Source: JAISGQ01 sp964500965 (GTDB lineage Bacteria; Bacillota; Clostridia; Oscillospirales; Acutalibacteraceae). From it: a stretch of 50,260 bases of DNA. Shown in pieces: positions 15,471 through 23,776 of this stretch. The translations under genes were made by a program, and so were the position numbers. The stretch's first letter is position 1; the number at the start of each line of letters is the position of its first letter. The notes under the pieces are model-generated. The model did not search any database, was not told the origin of the DNA, and saw nothing but the letters and a program-made list of their open reading frames with translations. The stretch is from NCBI GenBank assembly GCA_964500965.1, contig CAZCQZ010000011.1:1-50260 (forward strand), read 5' to 3'.

Positions 15471-18128
15471 ATGCTGAAGCTTACAAACATCGTAAAAAAT
15501 TACAAGGTCGGCGGTCAGGAAATTCAGGCACTGAAAGGTGTCAGCATGGATTTTCGCCGGAATGAGTTTGTTTCGATTTTAGGTCCTTCCGGCTGCGGAA
15601 AGACAACCATGCTGAACATTATCGGCGGACTTGACCGTTACACTTCAGGTGACCTTGAGATAAACGGCAAATCCACCAAAAGCTTTAAGGATAAAGACTG
15701 GGACGCTTACAGAAACCATTCCATAGGTTTTGTTTTCCAGAGCTACAACCTTATAATGCATCAGAGCGTGCTTTCAAACGTGGAGCTTGCATTGACAATT
15801 TCGGGCGTTTCCAAATCGGAACGCCGCCGCCGTGCAATCGAGGTGCTTAAAAAGGTCGGTCTTGGCGACCACATCAAAAAGAAGCCCAATCAGCTTTCCG
15901 GCGGTCAGATGCAGCGTGTTGCCATAGCCCGTGCGCTGATTAACAACCCCGAAATACTTCTTGCCGATGAGCCTACCGGTGCGCTTGATTCGGAAACCAG
16001 TGTTCAGGTTATGGAGCTGCTGAAAGAAATCGCTCAGGATAAGCTGGTCATCATGGTTACGCACAACCCCGAACTTGCGGAAAAATATTCCACAAGAATA
16101 ATCAGACTGCTTGACGGTACGGTTATTTCAGATTCAAACCCCTATGACGGAAGCGGAGAGGAAGCTGTAGAAGCAGAGACGGAGGAAAAAGGCAAAAAGG
16201 TGGGAATGAACTTCTTTACCGCACTTTCCCTGAGCCTTAACAATCTCATGACCAAAAAGGCGAGAACCCTCATGACCGCCTTTGCCGGAAGCATAGGAAT
16301 AATAGGAATCGCACTTATAATGTCCGTTTCAAACGGCTTCCAGCTTTATATAGATAAGGTGCAGGAAGATACCCTGTCCACCTATCCGATAGAAATCGAA
16401 GCGGAAATCGTTGATATGACAAATATGCTCACTTCCATGATGGGGGCGGCGGAAGGCCGTGAGGAGCACGAGGACGGCTACATTTACGCCATGGGCTCAA
16501 TGCTGGACATGGTAAACACCCTTAATCAGCAGGTGAAAATAAACAATCTGGCATCTCTTAAAGATTATATAGAAAGTGGCAGCGATGTTTCCGAATACGC
16601 AAACGCGGTGCGTTATGAGTACTCTACCGACCTGCACATATACGCTTCCGACACAAGCGAAACGGTCACACAGCTTAATCCCACCGATGTTATAAACCGC
16701 GTCTACGGCTCGGATATGAGCTCCACAATCGGTGCAATGGCGTCAATGACAAATATGTCCTCCATGCTGCAAACCTGGGATGAGCTTATTGACAACAAGG
16801 CACTGCTCGAATCGCAGTATGACGTGGTTGCAGGTCATTGGCCGACCGCTTACAATGAGGTTGTTCTTGTTGCGAACAAGGACGGAGCTATAAACGAAAT
16901 CGCTCTGTATACATTGGGAATAAAGGATATTTCCGAGCTTGACAATCTTATGGCAAGAGTTGCCGCAGGGGAAACAATGTCCTCGTCCGATGTCAAGATG
17001 TCCTATGAAGACGTGCTCAATATAACCTATAAGCTTGTTATAAACACCGATTATTACACCGATGAAAACGGCGACGGCGTATGGGAGAACCGTTCCGATG
17101 ATGTGCTTTATCTTAAAAAGCTTGTAGACAACGGCGTTGAGATAAAAATTGTCGGTATTGTAATGCCTGCCGACGGAGCTGTTTCAACCTCTATAAACGG
17201 TGCAATCGGCTATACTCACGAGCTTACCGAATATGTTATTAACGAGGTTAACAACAGCGAAATAGTAAAACAGCAGAAAGAAGCCCCGGAAATCGACGTA
17301 TTCACGGGCTTTGCATTTGACTATGAAGAACCGCAGCAGACAACGGATATGAGTGCATACGCCGGAATGAGCGGCAGCGATATGCCCATGGGAATGCTCA
17401 GCGGCAGCGATATGACCGGAATGGCGGGTATGACCGCCTCCGACGTAGACATTTCAAGCCTCACCGAGGAAGAAATTGCTCTGTACACCCGATATATGAC
17501 AGCGGCAGTCAGCAAAAACACTTATGAGGACAACATGGAGCTGTTCGGAGTAAGCGATCCCGAAAGCCCCTCTGCAATTTATATTTATCCAAAGGATTTT
17601 GAATCAAAGGAAGCGCTCATTGATATAATCGAAGATTACAACGTGCAGGCGGAAGAAGCGGACAAAATAACCTATACCGATTATATCGGCATAATGATTT
17701 CCGGTATGAGCACAATTATTGACACAATATCCTACGTTCTTATTGCCTTTGTATCCATTTCACTTATTGTTTCCTCAATTATGATAGGCGTTATTACCTA
17801 TATATCTGTTCTTGAAAGGACAAAGGAAATAGGCGTTCTCCGTGCGATGGGTGCATCGAAAAAGGACATTTCCCGTGTGTTCAACGCCGAAACCCTTATC
17901 GTAGGCTTTGTGGCAGGCGCGATAGGAATACTGGCAACACTGGTACTTTGCATACCGATAAATCTGATTATCAACAGTCTTGCGAATATAGGAGAGGTTG
18001 CACAGCTTCCTCTTGCAGGCGGCATAGGACTTATAATAATCAGTATGGTGCTTACGGTTATAGCAGGTCTTATCCCCTCACGTGTTGCGGCAAAGAAAGA
18101 CCCCGTAGAAGCTCTCCGCACCGAATAA
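15471..18128 (+). CDS. MacB-like ABC transporter, ATPase fused to FtsX-type permease
   Basis: 885 residues with both halves in one chain. The N-terminal ATPase has Walker A GPSGCGKTT (38-46), signature LSGGQMQRVAIARAL and Walker B ILLADEPTGALD. After a linker at about 225-245 comes a first membrane segment (TAFAGSIGIIGIALIMSVSN), a large extracellular domain of about 450 residues, and three C-terminal membrane segments with the FtsX motif LERTKEIGVLRAMGASKKDI. Such mechanotransmission exporters move peptides, antibiotics or lipoproteins, or confer bacteriocin resistance. The extracellular part has Met-rich stretches with repeated GSDM (near 17370-17440). Control by the upstream MarR gene is likely. 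The substrate is unknown. Confidence 0.9.
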   Translation: MLKLTNIVKNYKVGGQEIQALKGVSMDFRRNEFVSILGPSGCGKTTMLNIIGGLDRYTSGDLEINGKSTKSFKDKDWDAYRNHSIGFVFQSYNLIMHQSVLSNVELALTISGVSKSERRRRAIEVLKKVGLGDHIKKKPNQLSGGQMQRVAIARALINNPEILLADEPTGALDSETSVQVMELLKEIAQDKLVIMVTHNPELAEKYSTRIIRLLDGTVISDSNPYDGSGEEAVEAETEEKGKKVGMNFFTALSLSLNNLMTKKARTLMTAFAGSIGIIGIALIMSVSNGFQLYIDKVQEDTLSTYPIEIEAEIVDMTNMLTSMMGAAEGREEHEDGYIYAMGSMLDMVNTLNQQVKINNLASLKDYIESGSDVSEYANAVRYEYSTDLHIYASDTSETVTQLNPTDVINRVYGSDMSSTIGAMASMTNMSSMLQTWDELIDNKALLESQYDVVAGHWPTAYNEVVLVANKDGAINEIALYTLGIKDISELDNLMARVAAGETMSSSDVKMSYEDVLNITYKLVINTDYYTDENGDGVWENRSDDVLYLKKLVDNGVEIKIVGIVMPADGAVSTSINGAIGYTHELTEYVINEVNNSEIVKQQKEAPEIDVFTGFAFDYEEPQQTTDMSAYAGMSGSDMPMGMLSGSDMTGMAGMTASDVDISSLTEEEIALYTRYMTAAVSKNTYEDNMELFGVSDPESPSAIYIYPKDFESKEALIDIIEDYNVQAEEADKITYTDYIGIMISGMSTIIDTISYVLIAFVSISLIVSSIMIGVITYISVLERTKEIGVLRAMGASKKDISRVFNAETLIVGFVAGAIGILATLVLCIPINLIINSLANIGEVAQLPLAGGIGLIIISMVLTVIAGLIPSRVAAKKDPVEALRTE

Positions 18129-18209
18129 ATTTCAGCTTTGCATCAGAGCAGGCTTGTAACCTCCTCTCTCTATGGACAGATTCGCCAACCAAAGCCGGAG
18201 TTTTAATTG

Positions 18210-18262
18210 CCTCCCTCTGATGAGGGAGGTGGGTTTTGCGTAGCAAAACCCGGAGGGAGAGA
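18210..18262. repeat. REP-like palindromic element
   Basis: Contains a stem GCCTCCCTC/GAGGGAGGT, then a second stem GGGTTTTGC-GTA-GCAAAACCC, and closes with GGAGGGAG that can pair with the first arm. This arrangement is the style of intergenic repeats I know to be common in gut Clostridia genomes; that knowledge is recall, not a search. It lies in the 300-base gap 18129-18437, whose remaining bases hold no gene. A possible promoter (TTGCCA, 17, TAAAAT) ends just before the DUF5685 start. Confidence 0.55.
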
Positions 18263-18437
18263 TATAAACCGGGCTTGGAATTTCAGCAAATTTTAACTCA
18301 ACTGCAAGCTTTAAACTTGAAGCCAATCTCCTTGCACAAAAGAGAAATAAAATTCACGGCAGCAGGCTTGCCGGATAAATTTCTATTGCCATTGCCCTGC
18401 TTTTGTTATAAAATGTTCTCAACGGGGGTGCTTGGCA

Positions 18438-19253
18438 TTGTTCGGATATGTTATCGCAAATTCTCAAAAGCTTTCCGATGAACAGAAAAACGCCTACAGA
18501 GAATGTTACTGCGCGGTCTGCAAGGCTATCGGTGATGAACACGGTCAGCTTTGCAGACTGACCCTGACATATGATATGACTTTTCTTGCGCTTCTTCTGG
18601 AGGGGGTGTATTCTCTGCCAAAGGAGCACAGGGAAACGCGATGTGTTGCACACCCCTTTAAAAAATGCACCTATGCCGCAAGTGAAGCCGCCGATTACGC
18701 AGGGGACATGAATGTGCTTCTGGCATATTATAATCTCCTCGATAACTGGTCCGATGACAGAAGCATATTTTCCCTTGCCTTTGCCCGTTCAATAAGAAGG
18801 GAAAAGCGGCGCATTGAAAAGAAATATCCGAGACAGAGCGAAAGTATTAAGAAATGTCTTTCGCGCCTTTCCGAAATCGAAAAGGACGGTGTGCTAAATC
18901 CCGATATTCCTGCCGCCGCATTCGGCAGACTTATGGGCGAGCTGTTTGTCCGGAAAGAGGACGAACATGCGGAAAATCTGCGGCAGCTTGGCATGACACT
19001 GGGCAGGTTCATATATATAATGGACGCATGCCTGGATTTTAAAAGTGATTTGAAAAGGAAAAAATACAATCCCATGGCGCAGTTATGCTCGGAAGACTTT
19101 GAACCGACATTGACATTGCTTATGGGAGAATGCTCGGAAGCATTTGAAAAAATTCAGCTCAATGAAAATAAAGAGCTGCTCTCGAATATAATATATTCAG
19201 GTGTTTGGAGCCGTTGGGAGCAGGCGAAGCGAAAGGAGGAAAAGCGCGAATGA
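18438..19253 (+). CDS. DUF5685 family protein
   Basis: 271 residues, mostly helical. TTG at 18438 gives the N-terminus MFGYVIANSQKLSDEQKNAY, usual for the family, with GGGGG 9 bases upstream. Visible features are a conserved YRECYCAVCKAIG with two close cysteines, DMTFLALLL, a later Cys in KCTYAA, and helices with DNWSDD and DACLDFKSDL; together they suggest a metal- or cofactor-binding all-alpha bundle. Function unknown. The next gene, a DnaJ-domain protein, starts inside its stop codon (ATGA), and this pairing is known in Clostridia, so the two probably work together. Confidence 0.8.
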   Translation: MFGYVIANSQKLSDEQKNAYRECYCAVCKAIGDEHGQLCRLTLTYDMTFLALLLEGVYSLPKEHRETRCVAHPFKKCTYAASEAADYAGDMNVLLAYYNLLDNWSDDRSIFSLAFARSIRREKRRIEKKYPRQSESIKKCLSRLSEIEKDGVLNPDIPAAAFGRLMGELFVRKEDEHAENLRQLGMTLGRFIYIMDACLDFKSDLKRKKYNPMAQLCSEDFEPTLTLLMGECSEAFEKIQLNENKELLSNIIYSGVWSRWEQAKRKEEKRE

Positions 19254-19888
19254 GTGACCCATATAAGGTGCTTGGGGTGCAGAGAGGCGCAAGTGAGGAA
19301 GAAATAACCAAAGCATACAGAAAGCTTGCGAAAAAATATCACCCCGACTTGAATCCCGGCAACGCTTCTGCGGCAGAGAAAATGAGCGAAATAAATGCCG
19401 CTTACGACAAGCTGAAAAACGGTGACACCTCCGACAGTTCCGATTACGGCGGTAATCCGTACAGCGGCTACGGCTATGGTTACGGCGGCTACGGTCAACA
19501 AAGCTCGTCCCGGAGAGGTTACACCGAAATGGATTCGGTGCGCGCCTATCTCCAAGCGAGCCAATATACTCAGGCACTTTACGTCCTGTCCGAAATTTCG
19601 GACAGAAACGGCGAGTGGTATTACTACAGTGCCATAGCCAATTACGGCGCAGGTAATACCATAACGGCACGAAGCCATGCACAGACTGCGGTTAATATGG
19701 ACCCCGGTAATCAGGAGTACCGCAGACTGCTGGCGATAATCGAACGAGGCGGCAATGTTTACAGACAGCAAAGCCAGTCATTCGGGCTTCCTAATGCTTA
19801 TTGCAATAACATATGCTGTTCCGCATGTCTTTCGCAGCTTTGCTGCTATGTTATGAACGGCGGCTGCTGTTATTCACCGCGGTATTAA
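19250..19888 (+). CDS. J-domain protein with C-terminal Cys-rich tail
   Basis: 212 residues from ATG 19250 (AAAGGAGG upstream, inside the previous gene; ATGA overlap). Residues 4-65 are a J domain: DPYKVLGVQRGASEEEITKA, then the essential His-Pro-Asp in KKYHPDLNPG. J domains stimulate the ATPase of an Hsp70 (DnaK). After a Gly/Tyr-rich linker there are TPR-like helices (YLQASQYTQALYVLSEI... IANYGAGNTITARSHAQTAV), then a tail with six cysteines (CNNICCSACLSQLCCYV). It has no zinc-finger or client domain of a true DnaJ, so it is a specialised co-chaperone, likely acting with the DUF5685 protein. Confidence 0.88.
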   Translation: MSDPYKVLGVQRGASEEEITKAYRKLAKKYHPDLNPGNASAAEKMSEINAAYDKLKNGDTSDSSDYGGNPYSGYGYGYGGYGQQSSSRRGYTEMDSVRAYLQASQYTQALYVLSEISDRNGEWYYYSAIANYGAGNTITARSHAQTAVNMDPGNQEYRRLLAIIERGGNVYRQQSQSFGLPNAYCNNICCSACLSQLCCYVMNGGCCYSPRY

Positions 19889-19902
19889 AGGAGTGATTTT
19901 CC

Positions 19903-20295
19903 GTGAATTTTATTCAGAAGTTTTTCTATGGCAGATACGGTCTTGACCAGTTGGGAATTTTTTCGTTCATTCTTTACTTTATCCTTTTTATTGTAACGAT
20001 TTTCTGGCATTTTTTCCCTATTCATATTTTGATGTTGCTTCTTCTCGTTGTCATGCTGTGGAGAATGCTGTCTAAGCAGTATGAGAAAAGAAGAAAAGAA
20101 AACGAGGCCTTTTTGAAGATTTGGAAACCGGTTGCTCAGTTTTTCAAGCTGCCGTTTTTGCGTTTCCGCGATAGAAAGACACATAAATACGTCAAGTGTC
20201 CTGCGTGCAAAAAGTACATGAGAATCAAGAAAGGCAAGGGAGAAAGAGAAATCAATTGTCCCATGTGTTCAAACAGATTCACTGTTAAGTCATAA
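19903..20295 (+). CDS. Small membrane protein with C-terminal zinc ribbon
   Basis: 130 residues starting at GTG 19903 (AAAGGAGTGA upstream), 14 bases after the J-domain gene. Two hydrophobic segments (LGIFSFILYFILFIVTIFWH and IHILMLLLLVVMLWRML) are followed by a basic cytoplasmic linker and a zinc-ribbon-like CPACKKYMRI... INCPMCSNRF with two CxxC knuckles. Likely a membrane-tethered partner in the DUF5685-DnaJ operon. No known function. Confidence 0.75.
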   Translation: MNFIQKFFYGRYGLDQLGIFSFILYFILFIVTIFWHFFPIHILMLLLLVVMLWRMLSKQYEKRRKENEAFLKIWKPVAQFFKLPFLRFRDRKTHKYVKCPACKKYMRIKKGKGEREINCPMCSNRFTVKS

Positions 20296-20303
20296 TGACA
20301 GCA

Positions 20304-20349
20304 TTAAAAAAGCGGCTGTAAAAAACGCAGGTTTTTTACAGCCACTTTG
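20304..20349. terminator. Bidirectional terminator after the zinc-ribbon gene
   Basis: 13-pair core 20314-20326 with 20331-20343, loop GCAG, lengthened by AAAG/CTTT around a mismatch. It separates the plus-strand operon from the convergent lipoprotein gene. Same inner design (GGCTGTAAAAAAC) as the xylA terminator. Confidence 0.8.
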
Positions 20350-20369
20350 TACTTGATAACGAACTTAAA

Positions 20370-20828
20370 TCAGGAAACCTTTGCAAGCTCAAGAGTTGCC
20401 AAATCCGAATCGCTGATGGCGGCACTGTAAGCGGTGTCGGTTATTTTTAAAATATCTTCATCAACAGAATAGGCGTAATTTTCGGTAATATAGCGAAGCT
20501 CCTCATGGACGTAGCCGTTTTCGACAAGCTCATCAAAGCTCATGCCGTTAAGACCCTCGTACAGTGAAATGTAATCTGTGACGATAACCAGAGAAGTGTC
20601 ATCGGCGGTAAAAGTAAAGGGCAGGGTGTAATCAAGCACAGTGCAGCTTCCCGTACCGTCCGAATTAAATGTGTAGGAGATAGAGCCGGAATCATCTGAG
20701 TATTCCCAGGTGCCTGTAAGATTGAGCATATTATCATTAACGGGAATTTCGCTGTCATTGTCGCAGGCGGTAAGAATGCAAAGGGAAAGTAAGACCGTCA
20801 GAATAATACAGATTGTATTTTTTGCCAT
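20370..20828 (-). CDS. Small lipoprotein with lipocalin-like/DUF5640-type domain
   Basis: 152 residues from ATG 20828 (AAAGGTGATATTC before it). Signal peptide with lipobox LTAC, so exported and lipid-anchored. The mature part has the pattern LTGTWEYSDDSGSISYTFNS then DGTGSC, seen in small beta-barrel lipoproteins of gut Firmicutes (DUF5640 and similar), with an acidic tail. The function of this group is not established. Single gene, convergent with the DnaJ operon. Confidence 0.75.
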   Translation of the reverse strand: MAKNTICIILTVLLSLCILTACDNDSEIPVNDNMLNLTGTWEYSDDSGSISYTFNSDGTGSCTVLDYTLPFTFTADDTSLVIVTDYISLYEGLNGMSFDELVENGYVHEELRYITENYAYSVDEDILKITDTAYSAAISDSDLATLELAKVS

Positions 20829-20969
20829 GAATATCACCTTTTTGTTTTTTATTATACCCAAATAATACAACGAAAACATGCTCATGTCAAATTTCACGAA
20901 AATACCATAGCCTGATTTTTTGAGAATTTACTTAATTTGCAGATTCGGCAAAAAAATTGATTTTATGTA

Positions 20970-20997
20970 TTGACAAATCTCAGAAAACGGATATAAT
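20970..20997 (+). promoter_or_regulatory. tRNA-Pro promoter
   Basis: Perfect TTGACA (20970-20975) and TATAAT (20992-20997) with a 16-base spacer, 60 bases before the tRNA. The distance allows a short 5' leader. Confidence 0.75.
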
Positions 20998-21057
20998 TTA
21001 TAGGCAGTGAGAAATACAACTGCTTCAACCGCTCTGTGGTTGAATAAAAGTAAATAA

Positions 21058-21134
21058 CCGGGTGTAGCGCAGTTTGGTAGCGCGCTTGAATGGGGTTCAA
21101 GAGGCCGCAGGTTCGACTCCTGTCACTCGGACCA
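21058..21134 (+). tRNA. tRNA-Pro(GGG), prophage attachment gene
   Basis: 77 bases with encoded CCA. Acceptor stem CCGGGTG pairs with CACTCGG (one G-T), anticodon stem CTTGA/TCAAG with loop ATGGGGT, so anticodon GGG and G37, T arm GCAGG-TTCGACT-CCTGT. The tRNA is intact. The integrase gene of the prophage lies immediately beyond it, which identifies its 3' end as the likely attachment core. Confidence 0.95.
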
Positions 21135-21138
21135 TTGG

Positions 21139-21170
21139 GAACACTTGCTTTTTGGCAAGTGTTCTTCTTT
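21139..21170 (+). terminator. Terminator after tRNA-Pro
   Basis: GAACACTTGC pairs with GCAAGTGTTC around TTTTTG, followed by TTCTTTTTT. Starts 4 bases after the tRNA CCA. It may derive from the phage side of the junction. Confidence 0.8.
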
Positions 21171-21181
21171 TTTAAAACAGC

Positions 21182-21201
21182 TTGTAACGCATTTGTAACG
21201 C
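21182..21201. repeat. Two 9-base direct repeats, candidate integrase arm sites
   Basis: TTGTAACGC occurs at 21182-21190 and 21193-21201, an 11-base period or one helical turn, in the short gap between the tRNA and the integrase stop codon. The position fits arm-type binding sites of a tyrosine integrase. Inference from spacing and place only. Confidence 0.4.
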
Positions 21202-21206
21202 TTTCG

Positions 21207-22376
21207 CTATAAAGATGTTGACATCTTTGAAAGCTCAGCGGCGATGAAGTCGGGGGACATGGAGACGTAAACGCTGTCGGTAACATCATAGTCCGAGTGA
21301 CCGATGACCCGAATTAAGATATCTTCCTTAATCCCTGCTTCTCGAGCCATTGAAGCGAATGTATGCCGGGTGCAGTGCGGCGTTAAACGAGGCTTTCCGC
21401 CGACTGCGATTTCGGCATCAGTCAAAATGCCGACTTTGACGAGATAGGCATAAAACCACTGCGTTCGCGCATATTCCGGTCGAACCTTCCGCCCGTCCTT
21501 GTGGAGTAGCCAACCATTCTCGGAACTGTCCTTGAAATACCCGATATAACCTGCTATGTCGGGTAGGATTGGAATAACTCGGTTTTTTCCTGCCGCCGTC
21601 TTGCAGCCGCCGACTAAATATCCGTCAAACACATCTTCACATTTTAAGGCTAAAAGCTCGGAAATCCGCATTCCGGTGAAGATGAGAGTCAAGATGAATT
21701 TTGCTTCAAAATCCGAATCGTGGGACTTTAAAATCCGGAGTTCCTCGGCTGTAAAAATATCTTTCTGCCGCTTTTCTTCTCCGCCAACGGTCAGCAGAGT
21801 TGAGTAATTCTTGTTGATGACATCATCTTTCATAGCTTCTTTGCAAAGGACGGACGCAAGATAGCGGATTTTTTGACACGTTGATTTCGATTTCCCGACC
21901 GCAACGGCAGAATCAATACACCCTTGCCACTCATATGTCTTTACATTCCTCATTTTTTGCTTTGCGATTTTTTCGCAAAAACGCCACGAAGCCTGAATGG
22001 TTGACTTTGACCCGGCGGACAGCTTTTTGTAATTTGAAGAATTTACGAAATAATTGTAAAAATCCTCAACCGTCCAATCTGCCCTGTCGGAGCTGGGACG
22101 GTTAACAATTGCTAACGTCAACGCTTCCGCCGCCTCCGCTTTTGTTTTAAAGGCACCGACGAATTTCTGACCCATCGATCGAGGGAGATACGCCCCATAC
22201 GGTTTAGTCCTCTTGCCGCCCAGCTTTCGGACAGTGCCGCTGTTGCACGGTCTGCGCGAAGCGGATTTTTTTCGCTTTGCGGCGGCAATTTCCGCGCCGC
22301 AAAAAAGGCAAAACTTACTGATATTCGGTAGTTGTTCACCGCATTTAGGGCACATAAGAACGCTGTTATCCTCCAT
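21207..22376 (-). CDS. int: Tyrosine-type integrase with N-terminal zinc ribbon
   Basis: 389 residues. It begins with a zinc ribbon (MCPKCGEQLPNISKFCLFCG), unusual among phage integrases of this size but known in Clostridia. The SAM-like core-binding domain follows (VEDFYNYFVNSSNYKKLS onwards), then the catalytic domain with Arg in FTGMRISELLALK, His-x-x-Arg in TPHCTRHTFASMA, His in RVIGHSDYDVTD and the nucleophile Tyr in SVYVSM. It would cut and join DNA at tRNA-Pro. The ATG has a GGGGGG-rich ribosome site. The stop codon is only 73 bases from the tRNA end. It is 13 bases behind the HTH-membrane gene, so the two are probably co-transcribed. Confidence 0.95.
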   Translation of the reverse strand: MEDNSVLMCPKCGEQLPNISKFCLFCGAEIAAAKRKKSASRRPCNSGTVRKLGGKRTKPYGAYLPRSMGQKFVGAFKTKAEAAEALTLAIVNRPSSDRADWTVEDFYNYFVNSSNYKKLSAGSKSTIQASWRFCEKIAKQKMRNVKTYEWQGCIDSAVAVGKSKSTCQKIRYLASVLCKEAMKDDVINKNYSTLLTVGGEEKRQKDIFTAEELRILKSHDSDFEAKFILTLIFTGMRISELLALKCEDVFDGYLVGGCKTAAGKNRVIPILPDIAGYIGYFKDSSENGWLLHKDGRKVRPEYARTQWFYAYLVKVGILTDAEIAVGGKPRLTPHCTRHTFASMAREAGIKEDILIRVIGHSDYDVTDSVYVSMSPDFIAAELSKMSTSL

Positions 22377-22389
22377 ATCACAGCCCCCC

Positions 22390-22875
22390 TCAATACCTAA
22401 ACCAGCCGACCGTGCCGTTTAAAATGTCAATCAAAAAAATCAGCAAAATAAACGCCATTAACGACCCGGCAACGATGCCGAGTATAGTTTTGTCACGAGC
22501 AAGGGACCGCCGTTCGTTGTCGTGATGTTCTTTGATGTCAGCAACGTGCTCGGCATGGGCAGCATTGACAGCCGCTAGCTGTTCGGAATGAGCTACTCTT
22601 AAATCCGAAATCCGCAAATCATAAGCAACCCGAATAGATTCGATAACTTTCACATGTCCACCCTCCTGCGTATCTTCGGCATCTTCGTATAAGTCGTTGA
22701 GAGTGAATCCCAACGCGGCAACTATAGCCTCCACGGTGTCAAATCCGGGGTTAGCCGTATTCCCGTTTAAGACACGGTGGAGTGTACTTTCGGGCACACC
22801 GCTTATTTTAATAATTTCATTCCACGAAAGCCCCGACCTATCCTTTAATCTGTTCAAACGTTCAGCCAAAGTCAT
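22390..22875 (-). CDS. XRE-type HTH protein with C-terminal membrane anchor
   Basis: 161 residues from ATG 22875 (AAAGGGGAG upstream). Residues 1-60 are an XRE helix-turn-helix (LKDRSGLSWNEIIKISGVPE, STLHRVLNGNTANPGFDTVE). A helical, coiled-coil-like stretch with repeated AHAEH/AHSEQ follows, then one transmembrane segment near the C-terminus (ILGIVAGSLMAFILLIFLID). A membrane-tethered DNA-binding protein upstream of int may control integrase expression or sense the cell envelope. The divergent region upstream has palindromes that may be its operators. Confidence 0.8.
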   Translation of the reverse strand: MTLAERLNRLKDRSGLSWNEIIKISGVPESTLHRVLNGNTANPGFDTVEAIVAALGFTLNDLYEDAEDTQEGGHVKVIESIRVAYDLRISDLRVAHSEQLAAVNAAHAEHVADIKEHHDNERRSLARDKTILGIVAGSLMAFILLIFLIDILNGTVGWFRY

Positions 22876-22910
22876 TGTTTTCTCCCCTTTTTTAAATTTG
22901 AAAGCATCAA

Positions 22911-22989
22911 ATGTCAAATTTGATATTTGATATTTAGAATTGGCAACTTTGCGAGAGTCCGAAAAAGCGTTAATATTGAATTGCCAATT
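22911..22989. promoter_or_regulatory. Intergenic control region with palindromes
   Basis: TCAAATTTGA (22914-22923) is a perfect palindrome, followed by further ATTTGATATTTGATATTT. AATTGGCAA (22938-22946) and TTGCCAATT (22981-22989) form an inverted pair 34 bases apart. On the minus strand TTGACA at 22911-22916 could be a -35 box for the HTH-int pair. Likely operators of the divergently read HTH protein; inference from location. Confidence 0.45.
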
Positions 22990-23059
22990 TAAACAAAACC
23001 CATTTTATCATAACAGAAAAGGCGAAAATGTCAAGAAAAACAAAAAGGAGCAAAAAACA

Positions 23060-23203
23060 ATGAAAAGAAGTAGAAAATACGCAGATTTTGAAAATGAGAC
23101 GGAACGTAAGAGAGCGGCTATAATGGCAGGGATTGACCGAGCGGCTGACATCATTATCGACATAGCCTATTCAATGCTGTATGACTTACTTAAATTGAAG
23201 TAG
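23060..23203 (+). CDS. Small hypothetical protein, 47 aa
   Basis: ATG at 23060 with AAAAAGGAG upstream. The sequence is basic then amphipathic, with a hydrophobic end (GIDRAADIIIDIAYSMLYDL). First of two small plus-strand genes divergent from the HTH-int pair. No known family. Confidence 0.6.
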   Translation: MKRSRKYADFENETERKRAAIMAGIDRAADIIIDIAYSMLYDLLKLK

Positions 23204-23218
23204 ATAGGAAGTGCTTTT

Positions 23219-23347
23219 TTGAAAAAATATGAACGCGAAGAAAACGAACGTATCGAGCTGACGGCATGGATTTTAGAAAAGCTGAAAAGCGCAAACGACC
23301 GGGATTTTAACATTATTTACAACTTTATAAGAAGATTGTTGAGCTAA
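23219..23347 (+). CDS. Small conserved-type protein, 42 aa
   Basis: TTG start at 23219 with AGGAAGTGC upstream, 15 bases after the previous gene; stop TAA at 23345-23347. The product MKKYEREENERIELTAWILE continues to end in YNFIRRLLS. The pattern 'leucine-rich helix, then (I/V)Y-x-F-(I/V)RRLL' is like small proteins common on Firmicutes mobile elements. Function unknown. Confidence 0.6.
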   Translation: MKKYEREENERIELTAWILEKLKSANDRDFNIIYNFIRRLLS

Positions 23348-23384
23348 AGAAGCAGGGATAGCCGAGCGGCTGTCCCTGCTTCTT
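23347..23384. terminator. Bidirectional terminator, convergent genes
   Basis: 17-pair stem, AAGAAGCAGGGA with TCCCTGCTTCTT plus an inner GCC/GGC part, loop GAGC. It stands between the 42-aa gene and the convergent acidic-protein gene. The loop and inner stem contain one copy of the CGAGCGG motif. Confidence 0.85.
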
Positions 23385-23392
23385 GCAAATCC

Positions 23393-23725
23393 TTAGTCCT
23401 CGTCTTCTTCGTCCTCGTCCTCATTGGCAAGCGGCTCACATTTAAGGTCGGAATAACTTCCGCCACTCCAACATTCCCAGTTGCCGTCCTCGTCGCCTTC
23501 GCCGTCTTCTTCGCCGACGAAGGCGACCGTTGCGAATACAGTGTTGCTACATTTCTGAGTGCGGACTTCGAACTGCTCAAGAGCTTTTAAGGCATCTTCG
23601 GCAGTGTCGAAGGCAGCAACCGCTTTGTTGTCGTAGTCGCTCAGATTGTTGTAAGCGTCTTCAACGCTCTTGAACTTGTTTGCATTGAACTGGAAATCCT
23701 CGGTGTAAAGTACGTATTTTGTCAT
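23393..23725 (-). CDS. Acidic protein, short paralogue
   Basis: 110 residues from ATG 23725 (GGAGGAATTAAA upstream). The N-terminal domain MTKYVLYTEDFQFNANKFKS is followed by a motif GNWECWSGGSYSDLKCEP and ends in a run of Asp/Glu (NEDEDEEDED). About 85 percent of the first 100 residues match the longer paralogue at 24295-24939, including the DNA upstream as far as the promoter. No known family. The strongly acidic tail could be a DNA-mimic or a protein-binding tail; speculation. Own strong promoter, so expressed in the lysogen. Confidence 0.75.
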   Translation of the reverse strand: MTKYVLYTEDFQFNANKFKSVEDAYNNLSDYDNKAVAAFDTAEDALKALEQFEVRTQKCSNTVFATVAFVGEEDGEGDEDGNWECWSGGSYSDLKCEPLANEDEDEEDED

Positions 23726-23776
23726 TTTAATTCCTCCAAATGTTGATTGAGGGTGTTCCCTCTTGATTACAGCTAT

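Noticed and set aside
20963..21289. A minus-strand open frame of 108 codons across the tRNA
   Set aside because: It is the antisense of tRNA-Pro and flanks; the SRTCGLLNPIQARYQTALHP stretch is a well-known annotation artefact.
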